A model generated the notes under the pieces. The model was given only the letters and a program-made list of their open reading frames with translations. It searched no databases and was not told the origin of the DNA. Below, one piece after another: positions 22,701-29,130 of a stretch of DNA of 64,000 nt (the first letter of the stretch is position 1; each line of letters begins with the position of its first letter). Source of the stretch: Owenia fusiformis (taxonomy: Eukaryota; Annelida; Polychaeta; Sabellida; Oweniidae); contig CAIIXF020000005.1 of NCBI GenBank assembly GCA_903813345.2, positions 19,161,375 through 19,225,374 on the forward strand. Reading direction: 5' to 3'. The position numbers were made by a program, and so were the translations under genes.

Positions 22701-25696
22701 TTGATTTAAGTTGATGTGAGGTTAATTTTCAAATAAAAATGCAGAAAATGCAATTTCACTCTTTCGATGGAAGTTATTAATTTTACATGTTGAAAGTTTG
22801 ATGAATATTTCCAGATGGATATTTGATTTTATTGCAGGTTCATTGCAGTCGCTATGTGAATGAACACATGGTAAAACATGGCTTGGAGTCGGAACATAGA
22901 GTCGTACTAAGCTATGCAGACCTCTCAGTATGGTGTTACAGCTGTGATAGTTACATCTCAAACCAGGTATGTCCCTTTAACCTCCCTATGGTTGTGTCTC
23001 CAACCAGGTGTGCCCCTTTAAGCTATGGTTGTGTATCAAACCAGGTATGCCACTTCAAGCTATGGTTGTGTCTCAAACCAGGTGTACCCCTTTAAGCTAT
23101 GGTTGTGGCTCAAACTAGGTGTGTCCCTTTAAGCTACAGGTGTATAATTGTGTCTCAAACCAGGTCTGTCCCTTTAAGCTATGCAAAAATATTTACAGGG
23201 CTTATGCAAAAATATTTACAGGGCTTGTCAACTTCAAGTAAAAAAGAGACCTTCAGGAGGGTTAAATCCTAGACAAAATTGAAAAAGAATATGCTTACCA
23301 AATGATATATGCAAAGAGAGTGGAATTAAGCACTACATTTTTAAGTGATCCATATTGATCAGATCAAAACATTTTCCATGTTTTTCTAAACATGGGACAT
23401 ACATGGCTATAGCTATTAGGAGAGAGATCTGGAATGTCCCTTTAAGAATCTAAAATTGTACAAAATCCCAAGATCCACCAGGAGTCATAAGATAATCATA
23501 CAATGATCATACAGGACATGGCTGAGTAGGTTTTCATTTGTTTGGTTGAGAAAAAATCAGGAAGTCATTGGCAACTTTTATTCCCACGATAAAATTCTCT
23601 GGTTGTCTGTGCGACATTTGAAAGTTGGCTGGGCAGTAGAACGAAAATCGGAGCAATGTGACCAAGGCACTGCTGAATGATACCATTCCATTACTGCCTT
23701 GTAATTATTCTTCCTTTAATAGACTAAATCACATAAAAGGTGAAAGTCTTGTGGTGTGTATGTTGTAATTATGATAATGAATATCAGGGTATAAGCCCAG
23801 GGATGCAACTTCATCTTCAAAATGTGTCAACAAATATATTTGTCTAAAAAGCTTGAAAGCTGATATTTAGGTCTCACTCGGTTAATGATGATTTCTGTCA
23901 AATAGTTATCAGATTTTCACTTTGTAAGTATTAACACAAACTTTGATGAACTCTATTTGGAATACAAATTCCTTCCTAAAACAATTTATCCTGCAGAATT
24001 TGTCAGTATGTGACAGTTATTTAATTAGGATGTACATTTTTAGTCAGGGTATTAGTGAGTTCTGCAAAAGAAATCTTTCAACCAAGAAATGAAGTTGAAC
24101 ATTTCTTCGTCTTAAGTCTTCATTAACTTCCTTATTAATAAATGTCACAGTCTGATTTGCTATAGGCACCCAGTTCGCTAAAATAAAGTATTACAAGTCA
24201 CATAATATAAACAGAGGAATTTGGTTTCCAGGTGCCTGGAAACAAATTGTTTATGAAATACTAGATTGTATCCGAATAAACTGAGCTCTTAAGCTTATGA
24301 AAAATATTTGTTATTTGTTTTATCTCTCATAGACTAATAAATCTAAAAATTCCCATTTTCAAAAGTAGTGTTTATGCCGAATTTTTTCAAAACAAGAGAA
24401 ATCACTTTTAGGTGCATATATGCACTGTAGAATCACCTTGCTGAATGCACAGGTATTGGTAGTTGCAAATAATGCTATGAGCAAATATTTTTTAGGTTTA
24501 GCTGAATGAATGAAATCATGATGACATTTTCTATCAATTTACTATTGCAAAAAGCAATTCCCAAAAAGAGATTTTACCAATACAAAATGGTGGTTCAATC
24601 CACATATCAAGAAGAAAAACTCTACATCATAAGCAGACAAGGTATATGATGATACATCAATCTTCCTTTCATTTAGTCTCTCAAAATATATTTGATCTTT
24701 ATAATATTGATCTAAATACAATTAAATTTTGGGCTGATACTTGGCTAAGGAGATTAAGGCACCACAAAAAGTTACATTTTACATAGCCCTTACAATTCTT
24801 GTCCATAAACCTACATTATGTATTCTTTACTTTATTGGGAGATGTCCCCATTCCCAAAGTAGTTTGTCACTAGTCAACTAAACAAGGAATTACAGACAAT
24901 TCTAAATTCATTTTAACAATTCACTTATGTTCTTCGCTCGAATTACTTGGAAACTGTAAAAAATTGTTCCATTTTAAGTGATTATGCAGATGTAATGTGG
25001 ATAAATGTCTATGAAAAGTCCTGGGAGCCTTGAATATAGATAAGTTTTCACGGTTGTCTAATTTTATAAGCATTTTCATTGAATATTGCTTAATCTTTCA
25101 TGACATTGTATCCACTGTTCACCAGTAACCCAACTAAATGATTGATACAATAATTATGAATAATAACTATATATCTGTAAGAAAATCTAGAACTGTGCAG
25201 TTTTTTGATTTACTGGGTAAATTTTAAGATGACCATTTTGGAGTTTTATCTAGCCCAAAATCTTGATAGCCAAGCATGGTAAATTCTAGTTCTATATGAA
25301 AAAAATCACACAATGTTGTTTAGCTCGACTTAATAATGTTTACAAAACACATTGATATTCTTCTCAGGATGCACTATTATTACCCCGTTTCTTGTTTCAA
25401 AAATAAATCCACATTTCCTTAGAATTATTAACACTCTGATGATAATGTGTTATTTAGATTTTTATGTGATGCTGGGAAGCAATTGTGAAAATGTTATTGT
25501 ATAAATATGCTATTGTATTGCATTGATTGTTGAACTTAAAACCCAATGATTTGATAATGGTTTAATAAATAAATGAACAAGGATGGATATGTACAGTAGT
25601 AAATGAGACGGCACCTTTATGCTATCTTTCTACTTGTTCCAGGTTTTGGATCCAGCATTGGAATCAGCCTCCATTAGCAAGTTCGGAGGGGAATAG
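1661..25696 (+). CDS. HDAC6: Histone deacetylase 6, 3' half (end of catalytic domain 2, linker, ZnF-UBP), eight coding exons
   Basis: Class IIb cytoplasmic deacetylase that, in known homologues, acts on tubulin and other proteins and binds free ubiquitin C-termini through a zinc finger. Exons: 1661-1720, 2098-2187, 3053-3159, 3688-3914, 4383-4510, 22152-22307, 22838-22966, 25643-25696. All junctions are GT-AG and phase-consistent and give 316 residues plus TAG. Residues 1-85 match the end of catalytic domain 2, with the zinc-ligand Asp in [10 protein letters not shown] and the catalytic Tyr in EGGYNL. Residues 86-204 are a poorly conserved linker containing four HKDDVT/A repeats. Residues 205-316 are the ZnF-UBP domain with WCPH, CLEC, NWVCLQC, HCSRY and VWCYSC, so zinc and ubiquitin contacts appear intact. 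The protein ends KFGGE, slightly shorter than the human form. Upstream exons lie outside the window. The 17.6-kb fifth intron contains two opposite-strand genes. An extra linker exon inside it cannot be excluded. Confidence 0.93.
2098..2187 (+). CDS. HDAC6: HDAC6 exon: [10 protein letters not shown] to LILGLE
   Basis: Thirty codons, phase 0 at both ends, acceptor aaattag and donor gtaatg. It resembles the GGC-V-PEGY segment of class II deacetylases. Confidence 0.94.
2188..3052 (+). other. HDAC6 intron without recognised features
   Basis: I see only unique AT-rich sequence and no supported gene or repeat. Confidence 0.6.
3053..3159 (+). CDS. HDAC6: HDAC6 exon: [11 protein letters not shown] to YDIAP
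   Basis: Acceptor cattttag and a perfect gtaagt donor. It carries the GGYNL catalytic Tyr motif and the LLGDP segment. It ends in phase 2, and the split codon is completed as His by the next exon. Confidence 0.94.
3688..3914 (+). CDS. HDAC6: HDAC6 exon: end of catalytic domain 2 and start of linker
   Basis: It encodes [19 protein letters not shown], the terminal helix of catalytic domain 2, then a hydrophilic linker with four HKDDVT/A hexapeptides (3791-3862). Acceptor tattccag, donor gtaaat, ends in phase 1. Confidence 0.88.
3791..3862 (+). repeat. In-frame 18-bp tandem repeat in HDAC6 linker (HKDDVT x4)
   Basis: Four almost identical 18-bp units encode [18 protein letters not shown] and HKDDVA, a charged extension just after catalytic domain 2. 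Confidence 0.9.
4383..4510 (+). CDS. HDAC6: HDAC6 exon: acidic/Gly-rich linker
   Basis: After acceptor ttgttttttag the frame reads [20 protein letters not shown] and continues to NLVT, with a gtaagt donor. Phases match the exons on both sides. It lies between catalytic domain 2 and the zinc finger, a region poorly conserved in HDAC6, so support rests on frame and splice sites. An alternative acceptor at 4399-4400 would shift the phase. Confidence 0.75.
4630..4990 (+). repeat. Dispersed repeat copy 2
   Basis: Same sequence family as 640-880 with about 10-15% visible difference. No coding frame. It lies between the HDAC6 linker exon and the repeat-protein gene. Confidence 0.8.
5008..5013 (-). 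terminator. Candidate polyadenylation signal of the repeat-protein gene
   Basis: AATAAA on the minus strand about 75 bp beyond the last repeat unit; the nearest canonical hexamer I noticed downstream of the stop. Confidence 0.5.
5086..8010 (-). repeat. 27-bp coding tandem array with 270-bp higher-order repeats
   Basis: Units of the type GATGAATATTCAGAACTGCT (plus strand) repeat every 27 bp. Between about 7000 and 7800 ten-unit blocks recur with 267- and 270-bp spacing and near identity, each marked by TGTAAGGCCCGTATTCAG. That marker gives a stop in the plus frame but GPY in the minus frame. Confidence 0.95.
5486..8068 (-). CDS. Secreted nine-residue-repeat protein (SSSEYSSSG repeats), nested in HDAC6 intron
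   Basis: Single long minus-strand frame of 860 residues. It opens with a classic signal peptide, [17 protein letters not shown], followed by PIWEY. The rest is about 90 tandem 27-bp units encoding [18 protein letters not shown] variants, with higher-order blocks marked by [12 protein letters not shown]. Composition is almost only Ser, Glu, Tyr and Gly, with no Cys after the signal peptide. A near-perfect acceptor (T-rich tract then AG at 8089-8090) lies 20 nt before the ATG, implying a non-coding first exon. The frame ends [13 protein letters not shown] because of one extra base at 5500. Repeats continue another 330 bp, partly in another frame. A matching AATAAA is at 5013-5008. The stretch resembles silk-like, mucous, byssal or mineral-matrix proteins only in style; SSE sites fit secretory-pathway serine kinases and EY sites could be sulfated or cross-linked. 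Function is unknown. Confidence 0.8.
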   Translation of the reverse strand: MQLLLVICLLATSVLTAPIWEYSSSEYSSSGSSSEYSSSSNSSEYSSSGTSSEFSSSGSSSEYSSSGSSSEYSSSGSSSEYSPSSSISEYGPYSSSFEYSSSSSISEYSSPGSSSEYSSSGSISEYSSSGSSSEYSSSGSSSEYSSSSSSSEYSSSGSSSEYSSSSSISESSSSGSISEYGPYSSSFEYSSSSSISEYSSPGSSSEYSSSGSISEYSSSGSSSEYSSSGSSSEYSSSSSSSEYSSSGSSSEYSSSSSISESSSSGSISEYGPYSSSFEYSSSSSISEYSSPGSSSEYSSSGSISEYSSSGSSSEYSSSGSSSEYSSSSSSSEYSSSGSSSEYSSSSSTESSSSGSISEYGPYSSSFEYSSSSSISEYSSPGSSSEYSSSGSSSEYSSSGSISKYSSSGSSSEYSSSSSSSEYSSSGSISEYGPYSSSSEYSSSGSSSEYSSSGSISEYSSPGSSSEYSSSGSISEYSSSGSSSEYSSSSSSSEYSSSGSISEYGPYSSSSEYSSSGSISEYSSPGSSSEYSSSGSISEYSSPGSSSEYSSSGSISEYSSSGSSSEYSFYGSSSKYAPYSSSFEYSYSSSISEYSSPGSSSEYSSSGSSSEYSSSGTSSEYSSSGSSSEYSPSSTSSEYSSSGSSSEYSSSSSISEYSFSESSSEYSSSGSSSEYSSSGSISEYSSSGSSSEYSSSGSSSEYSSSESSSEYSSSESSSEYSSSGSSSEYLSSESSSEYSSSESSSEYSSSGSSSEYSSPSSISEYSSSSRSSEYSSSGSSSEYSSSSSISEYSSSSSISEYSSSSRSSEYSSSGSISEYSSSGSISGYSSSGSSSEYSFSGSSSEYGPNNIAEYLSSRHQF
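8089..8090 (-). promoter_or_regulatory. Predicted 3' splice site ahead of the repeat-protein start codon
   Basis: Read on the minus strand, a run of T with a few A (8091-8115) ends in AG, followed by TTTGACAATCCAGCAAAAGT and then ATG. Confidence 0.6.
8100..8552. other. AT-rich spacer with degenerate short repeats
   Basis: Loose repeats of CAATRGTTCAAATAYCA type between 8165 and 8330. Nothing else recognised. Confidence 0.5.
8560..9125. mobile_element. TIR repeat ('ATGTCACCACC' family) copy
   Basis: Starts ATGTCACCACC and ends GGTGGTGACAT near 9102, then TTTTGTCATGTTAATGCC. The inside consists of direct repeats built from TTCAAATCTGACTT, ATTTGACCTTCAATGACC and CTCAAGGTCAAAAAGGTC. The same family occurs at 58551-59165, with relics near 1047-1137, 4287-4322 and 35207-35330. 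Confidence 0.7.
9253..10250. mobile_element. Repeat with CCGTCCGT tract and GGCTCACACAG ends
   Basis: Opens with the palindrome GGCTCACACAGTGAGCC, then a CCGTCCGTTGGTCCGT tract. An inverted CTGTGTGAGC occurs near 10240. An inner segment (9860-10140) shares the ATTTGACCTTCAATGACC motifs with the neighbouring repeat. No intact coding frame. Confidence 0.45.
10442..10495 (-). promoter_or_regulatory. Possible promoter and non-coding first exon of the repeat-protein gene
   Basis: On the minus strand TATATATA (10526-10519) lies about 80 bp before a perfect GTAAGT donor at 10441. This could supply the missing 5'UTR exon 2.35 kb upstream of the acceptor. It is a pattern match only; AT-rich DNA produces such motifs by chance. 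Confidence 0.25.
10980..11240 (+). mobile_element. Helitron-like element remnant flanking the 50-bp satellite
   Basis: Contains GACAATTTGGCTAGTGGGCAG and TTTTGAAAAATGGTGGTCAT, matching the inside of the element at 60880-62165. It runs directly into the first satellite unit, as the element runs into its 3' end. Confidence 0.6.
11229..12934. repeat. 50-bp minisatellite, about 34 copies
   Basis: The unit ATTTGATGGGATTTGCTATG followed by CATTGGTGTTGCTGTTATCT and ATTATCTCAC repeats every 50 bp with few differences. Some units keep ATTCGCTAT. The first part of the unit matches the 3' end of the Helitron-like element at 62120-62160. Confidence 0.97.
12935..13194. mobile_element. Miniature TIR element inserted in the satellite (three internal hairpins)
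   Basis: Inverted ends TCCTACACTTA...AAGTGTAGGA, with ACTAAATGTATAAT inside both, flanked by TA. The centre holds three copies of a palindrome of type GGAGGATATCGTGACGATAT-ACTCC at about 13006-13036, 13035-13062 and 13076-13103. TA flanks suggest a mariner-type element. Confidence 0.8.
13204..13346. mobile_element. Fold-back miniature element (hairpin MITE)
   Basis: Arms of about 58 bp beginning ATCCTATGATTTT and ending GGTGATATTGATAT-GCAC are mirrored around a loop of about 20 nt (TTGTTCGCTTTGCTCTC). A related copy is at 39466-39607. Confidence 0.8.
13352..14064. repeat. 50-bp minisatellite, second block, about 14 copies
   Basis: Same unit as 11229-12934, more diverged (GGGAATTGTTATGC variants). 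The two blocks are separated by the two inserted miniature elements. Confidence 0.95.
14225..14445. repeat. Imperfect inverted-repeat segment
   Basis: Alternating CTCGTATGGGCTT, GCCGTATGAGCC, CTCGAGGCTCAC and CGAGCTCATACAGGGCTCG motifs can pair with each other. No coding support. Confidence 0.45.
14446..15172. other. Intronic sequence without recognised features
   Basis: No supported gene, tandem repeat or TIR pair seen. Confidence 0.5.
15173..15856. mobile_element. GC-rich Harbinger-like non-autonomous DNA transposon
   Basis: Perfect 27-bp inverted ends starting TGGCCTAGTCACATAGCCCG, flanked on both sides by TTA (15170-15172 and 15857-15859). A 3-bp TWA duplication is typical of the PIF/Harbinger superfamily. 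The inside is extremely rich in CGGCCG and CCGAGCTC motifs, unlike the AT-rich surroundings. No transposase frame; short frames inside are composition artefacts. Confidence 0.85.
16293..16348 (-). CDS. Secreted protein last exon
   Basis: Completes the split Ser codon, then [17 protein letters not shown] and TAA. An ATTAAA hexamer overlaps the stop codon; I saw no better poly(A) signal nearby. Confidence 0.75.
16293..19047 (-). CDS. Uncharacterised secreted cysteine-bearing protein, six coding exons, nested in HDAC6 intron
   Basis: Coding exons on the minus strand: 19047-18946, 18376-18229, 17913-17813, 17073-16950, 16732-16613, 16348-16293. All have GT-AG junctions and matching phases, giving 216 residues plus TAA. 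It begins with a signal peptide ([18 protein letters not shown]). The mature part has ten cysteines (50, 78, 98, 115, 129, 151, 162, 173, 190, 202) and ends in a Ser/Gly/Asp tail ([10 protein letters not shown]). Two halves look duplicated: ATQRNCDL...IHC and AAKERDCDL...AIC have the same 17-residue spacing between cysteines. Predicted mostly helical, extracellular or luminal. I do not recognise the family, so function is unknown. Exons are small and not open beyond splice sites, which argues for a real gene. A 5'UTR exon and TATA box lie upstream. Confidence 0.82.
16613..16732 (-). CDS. Secreted protein exon 6
   Basis: [16 protein letters not shown] to GADAAIPQ, acceptor ttctttcag, donor gtatgt. 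It has Cys162, Cys173 and Cys190. Confidence 0.82.
16950..17073 (-). CDS. Secreted protein exon 5
   Basis: [14 protein letters not shown] to CGDMEKSA, acceptor gatttttag, donor gtaggt, ends in phase 1. It has Cys129 and Cys151. Confidence 0.82.
17250..17770. mobile_element. Old mariner-like long-TIR element, diverged copy
   Basis: Matches the elements at 42296-42858 and 43024-43499 (TTTTCCTCATATCTT, CATCAGACTGATAGTC, AGTGCTGTAAC, GGGTTTCCA-TTTTTTGACCA). It lies in an intron of the secreted-protein gene and is clearly more decayed than the later copies. Confidence 0.8.
17813..17913 (-). CDS. Secreted protein exon 4
   Basis: [16 protein letters not shown] to KIHCLN, acceptor gtttcag, donor gtgagc, phase 1 in and phase 0 out. 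It has Cys98 and Cys115. Confidence 0.8.
18229..18376 (-). CDS. Secreted protein exon 3
   Basis: [16 protein letters not shown] to LCNEHAE, acceptor tataag, donor gtaata, ends in phase 1. It has Cys50 and Cys78. Confidence 0.8.
18946..19053 (-). CDS. Secreted protein exon 2: start codon and signal peptide
   Basis: Acceptor catttttcag-type site at 19055-19054, six UTR bases, then ATG at 19047. 34 codons to ISK with donor gtgaat, phase 0. Confidence 0.8.
19168..20004. mobile_element. TIR element in first intron of the secreted-protein gene
   Basis: Left end AAGTCCCCGTCTAAAGTTT and right end AAACTTTAGATGGGGACTT form an inverted pair about 840 bp apart. The inside is AT-rich with no coding frame. 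Confidence 0.65.
20139..20175 (-). promoter_or_regulatory. Predicted non-coding first exon of the secreted-protein gene
   Basis: About 25-30 nt after the TATA box, a short exon would end at a perfect GTAAGT donor (20138-20133 on the minus strand) and splice to the acceptor at 19055-19054. The transcription start is estimated, not seen. Confidence 0.55.
20196..20204 (-). promoter_or_regulatory. TATA box (TATAAAAGG)
   Basis: Minus-strand TATAAAAGG is a canonical core promoter element, correctly spaced to the predicted first exon and donor. Confidence 0.65.
20793..21172. mobile_element. MITE family A ('AGATGCGAGTAG' ends), copy 1
   Basis: Inverted ends AGATGCGAGTAG and CTACTCGCATCT, 380 bp apart. 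Inner landmarks CACCAGGTGGCT, ATATGTCCAGTAAAAGAAAA and ATGGGGAATCTCCCC are shared with four other copies in the window. Confidence 0.88.
21346..21711. mobile_element. MITE family A, copy 2
   Basis: Diverged copy (AGATGCAAGTAG ... CTACTTGTATCT) about 170 bp after copy 1, same orientation. Confidence 0.85.
21712..22151 (+). other. End of the large HDAC6 intron, no feature
   Basis: AT-rich unique sequence up to the polypyrimidine tract and acceptor of the zinc-finger exon. Confidence 0.6.
22152..22307 (+). CDS. HDAC6: HDAC6 exon: ZnF-UBP first half
   Basis: Acceptor ttctcttgtag and donor gtacta bound 52 codons in phase 0. [18 protein letters not shown] and NWVCLQCYQ match the N-terminal half of the HDAC6 ubiquitin-binding zinc finger. 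Confidence 0.95.
22838..22966 (+). CDS. HDAC6: HDAC6 exon: ZnF-UBP second half
   Basis: Forty-three codons in phase 0 ([15 protein letters not shown] to DSYISNQ). It includes the Arg of CSRY and the Trp/Tyr of VWCYSC that contact the ubiquitin tail in known structures. Its donor (aaccag|gtatgt) is the first member of a minisatellite that repeats the donor sequence. Confidence 0.95.
22956..23175 (+). repeat. Roughly 37-bp minisatellite repeating the HDAC6 exon-intron junction
   Basis: The segment TCTCAAACCAGGTATGT spans the true donor (GT at 22967). Variants recur with GT at 23008, 23045, 23082, 23119 and 23164, mostly 37 bp apart and followed by CCCTTTAAGCTATGGTT. The unit includes the last exon codons and the intron start. 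Confidence 0.9.
23176..25642 (+). other. Last HDAC6 coding intron, no recognised gene
   Basis: A short duplication TGCAAAAATATTTACAGGGCT occurs at about 23180-23225. A segment near 23390-23450 (TTAGGAGAGAGAT...CCCTTTAA) recurs near 62685-62750. Otherwise unique AT-rich sequence. Confidence 0.5.
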
Positions 25697-25717
25697 AGTA
25701 GATCCAATCACAGACAG
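25643..25717 (+). CDS. HDAC6: HDAC6 terminal coding exon with short 3'UTR and downstream donor
   Basis: Acceptor tgttccag, then [17 protein letters not shown] and TAG at 25694-25696. A good donor (gacag|gtgagg) at 25717/25718 suggests a 3'UTR intron only 21 nt after the stop. I could not place the following UTR exon. Confidence 0.85.
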
Positions 25718-26586
25718 GTGAGGATTCTCTTTATTAAGACACTTCCAGAGTGTGAGAATAATAACAAAACTATAATGGTTGTAATGGTGATTAACCAGCA
25801 CTGGTTATTCATTTAATTGCTGGTTGGCCTTGAAGTAAACTATTTATCCTATCATTAAAAAGTCAAGCCAATCTTTGTCATAAAGTCAAATGTTGATATG
25901 TTTATTTATTCTGGATATAATAACAATTAATTAAGCACTTAGTGGCTATTACTTCAGTAACAAGACAGCCTAAGAGCAAATTCCTTTATGATATCATAAA
26001 AACTAACTGATTTATTGATTCATCTTTGGCATGCCCAGAGGGATCACATTTGTTATTTATCGATATATCAATTGTGAAACATGGGCCAATTATTTTGATT
26101 TGAAGCTTTGTACATATGTTCCATCAAAAAAGTTGTTGGACACTTGGTCTTTCTTGTTATTGTAGATACACATAATTTGTTATGAGTTTAAGAATTTTAG
26201 GACACTTTGAGTATGGACTAATTTTTCATGACGTTGTACCCACTTTTCACCAGTCACCCAACTGCAAGCTTGACATTGATACAACAATTATGGATATTTT
26301 ATGTTTTGATCTCATGAAATCATTTTCATTGTCTGCAGTCTATAATCAAGCTTTATAATTTCATGAAGTGCACAACTATTAACATGGTATGTTCACGTCA
26401 TGACTCCTTATCACAATCTTCTTTCATTGTCATTTTCCACTAAGTCTAAATTGTATTACATTATATCAAAAGAGATTGGAACAAATGAAACCTTATAAAT
26501 GAGAAGATCTTCCTTCAGAATATTACGAAACTGCTGGTATTCCCCTTATAAATCATGATTTTAAACTGTATGTGTTTTGTTAATTA
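25718..26586. other. HDAC6 3' flank, no recognised feature
   Basis: Probably 3'UTR intron or intergenic. No clear UTR exon or poly(A) site could be assigned. Confidence 0.5.
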
Positions 26587-27086
26587 ATTTAAACCTGCAC
26601 ATCGCTCCAAAACCCAATCTTGGGTTGTTTCGGGGGTGAACTTTATCATTTTGAGCTTAATGAAAGATTATAGAATGATGAACAAATGGGGCAAATCTTG
26701 TGTAGAAATACTTACGATAAATGTGTCATTTCAAAGATTATTCATTGAATTGCTTCGATCAGCGCCGACGATATGATTTTGAAAAGGTTTCTAAATGAAG
26801 AACGTGACGTCACTTCCGAATCATAGCATTCAAGGTAAGTAGCATTTAATTACTTCCTACATTCAGAATAACACCGTAGTCTAGCGGTACAATTCTCGCT
26901 TAGCACGCGGGAGGCCCGGGTTCGAATCCCGCATTCGCCTTTTTATTTTTTTAACGAAATGATTGTTCTTTGATATAACGCAGAAAAAAACAATTTTTAT
27001 ATACATTAACTTTATATTAGAGCTTAAAAATGTAAAAACAACATATGTCAACATATTGCGTTTTGGAGCGATGTGCAGGTTTAAAT
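26587..27086. mobile_element. 500-bp TIR element carrying a tRNA-like Pol III unit
   Basis: Inverted ends ATTTAAACCTGCACATCGCT and its complement extend 27 bp without mismatch (26587-26613 and 27060-27086). Read as ACCTGCACATCG ends flanked by TTAA, it would fit a piggyBac-type TTAA target. The inside carries a tRNA-like sequence and no protein frame. Confidence 0.82.
26870..26940 (+). tRNA. tRNA-like sequence (degenerate; anticodon would read AGC)
   Basis: Perfect A box TAGTCTAGCGG (26877-26887) and B box GGTTCGAATCC (26919-26929), then TTTTTATTTTTTT. The anticodon arm CTCGC-TTAGCAC-GCGGG pairs and would present AGC (Ala). However, the 5' and 3' acceptor strands do not pair and the T stem has a mismatch, so it is better called a tRNA pseudogene or tRNA-derived module than a working tRNA gene. 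Confidence 0.55.
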
Positions 27087-27470
27087 GAAGGTCAAAGTCT
27101 CATCATGCTGATTTACTACAATTGTGATGAGACATTCATGTAGAAGTGAATATGCATGCACAAAATGCCAAAGGGAAAAGACTAAAAGTTACAAAACAGA
27201 TTAAGAAAATGGAACATCTAAGAGTAGAACCAATCATAAGGAAAACAAATCCCAAATATCCTAAAACTGTTAAAAATGTTGATAATGATTTAAGGTTCTC
27301 TATTTCTGCTGATGTCTTAAAACTGAAAATATAGTCTCATACAATGATATTCAATATAATAACTATTAGAGTTCCAAGGATAGGTGTGAAAGTGCCAGAA
27401 ATCAAATGCCAAGACCCAAACACCATTTAAACACTTCATCCTCTACAGTAACGACACAGTTTTAATGAGT

Positions 27471-27655
27471 ATACAGTAAAAACTGAACACCTTAGTTATC
27501 TGGACACCCCAATATGATCACTTGCTCCCAGTCCCAATATAATATATATATATAACCTCCCATTGATTCTCTTGTCAAAGAAGCCTTATTAACATGTGAA
27601 CATCTGGTACCTTTTGGCCAGTCCCAGCAGCATTCAGATTAGACAGGTTTTACAA
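27471..27655. mobile_element. Short pogo/Tigger-type MITE, diverged
   Basis: TACAGTAAAAACTGAACACC at the left and ACAGGTTTTACAATAG at the right form imperfect inverted ends resembling the cleaner copy at 54980-55140. Confidence 0.4.
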
Positions 27656-28111
27656 TAGTTTGTTAGTGTCTTAAAATGATATCATAAAGTTCTGAAGGAC
27701 ATGACAGTGAACAGAAGAATCACATGCTTGTTATTCCAGGACTCATTCTCACCAGTAGATTAGAATATTATTAATTTTCTATGTTGTTAAAATCACATTG
27801 ACTGTGAATTGATGTAATGTACATGCCATCAGTGATGTATAATGAAAAACCAAGTGTTATCTATTTTATCAGTTTCATCAATCACGATCATGTTGTGTTT
27901 CCTATAAAGGAAATAATAGATAATCACACTGTAAATGACATCAACAGGAATATATCATCTTTATTAAGATTTTGAAATCAATTTGTTCACTCTTCAACTG
28001 TCAAATGACATTTATCTTGACTTTTTATTAAATAGTAAATGTACAAATACATGCAAGGCAATGTTAAGACAGATTCATTTTGAACTACATCTCACTGTGG
28101 GGCAATTACTC

Positions 28112-28365
28112 AGATGCGAGTAGGTAGTTACCAGTTTCGCCACCAGGTGGCTGATTCGGGGGAATTAACATGGCAGGGTATTATAGAATTCCCTTAAACT
28201 TGAATATGCATCAGTTTTAGTGGTTCACTTTTAATATTACCTTTATGTATCTGATAGTTATACAAATTATAATATGTCCAGTAAAAGAAAATATTATCTG
28301 CCCAACACAAGAAAAGATATTTCACTTTTTGTGATTTTACAACATGGGGTCTATGGGGAATCTCA
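28112..28365. mobile_element. MITE family A, copy 3 (truncated)
   Basis: Nearly identical to copy 1 from the AGATGCGAGTAG end to TCTATGGGGAATCTC, then unrelated sequence, so the right end is missing. Confidence 0.88.
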
Positions 28366-28689
28366 ATTATCCCAAAATCATATACAGTATTTACAAGACA
28401 AGACATTGTCAGATAAATAAAAAAAATGACATTAAAGGAAAATGTGTACCTACATGTAAAATCCTCTTTCATAGACCTGAATTCAAAATTAATTGTGAAT
28501 TGATACAATCTAAATATTATTTTTATCTTTTATCTTAACATTAAGCTATTCCTTTAATTTGAAGGAGAATTCAGTGATGCATACTATACTTCTTATTAAT
28601 ACAACTTATTTATCTTGGCAAGAAAATCCAGGCATCCACAAATATTTTAAATATTACATCAATGAAGTCATGCAAATAATTATCCCATT

Positions 28690-29130
28690 GAATGGAGTTC
28701 GATGGATATAGAGAACAGCTCCTTCTGGTACGTACATGCGTACATCTATCTGTCCTTCTCAAATACTCAAATACCATAAGTGGTCTAATATTATGTTTAT
28801 TTTATACATATATGCCCCATGTGAGTACAAGTTCTGCTCAAAAAGCCAATTTGCAATATTTGATCATAAGCATGGTACAATGTCTTATGACAATTTTGCT
28901 AGTAAGTGGCCATTTTGAAAAATGGCTGCCATTTTTATGTGCAATATATTTTACGTTTTTAAACTTGAAAAGTAGAAGAGTGATTTTTTGAACTTTTAGA
29001 TATGACTACTTAGAATTATATTACACCTTATAACAATTTGGCCAGTGAGCAGACATTTTGAAAAATGGTCACCATTTTTATTAATTTTTTTTGTGTTATT
29101 TTATGCTTTTGTGTTGTAACTGGAAAAATA
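28690..29130 (+). mobile_element. Helitron-like element remnant
   Basis: ACTCAAATACCATAAG, AGTTCTGCTCAAAAAGCC and TTTTGAAAAATGGCTGCC correspond in order to the element at 60880-62165. Both ends are lost. Confidence 0.6.

Noticed and set aside
26870-26940. Functional tRNA-Ala(AGC)
   Set aside because: A and B boxes are perfect, but the acceptor strands do not pair and the T stem has a mismatch, so I call it tRNA-like.
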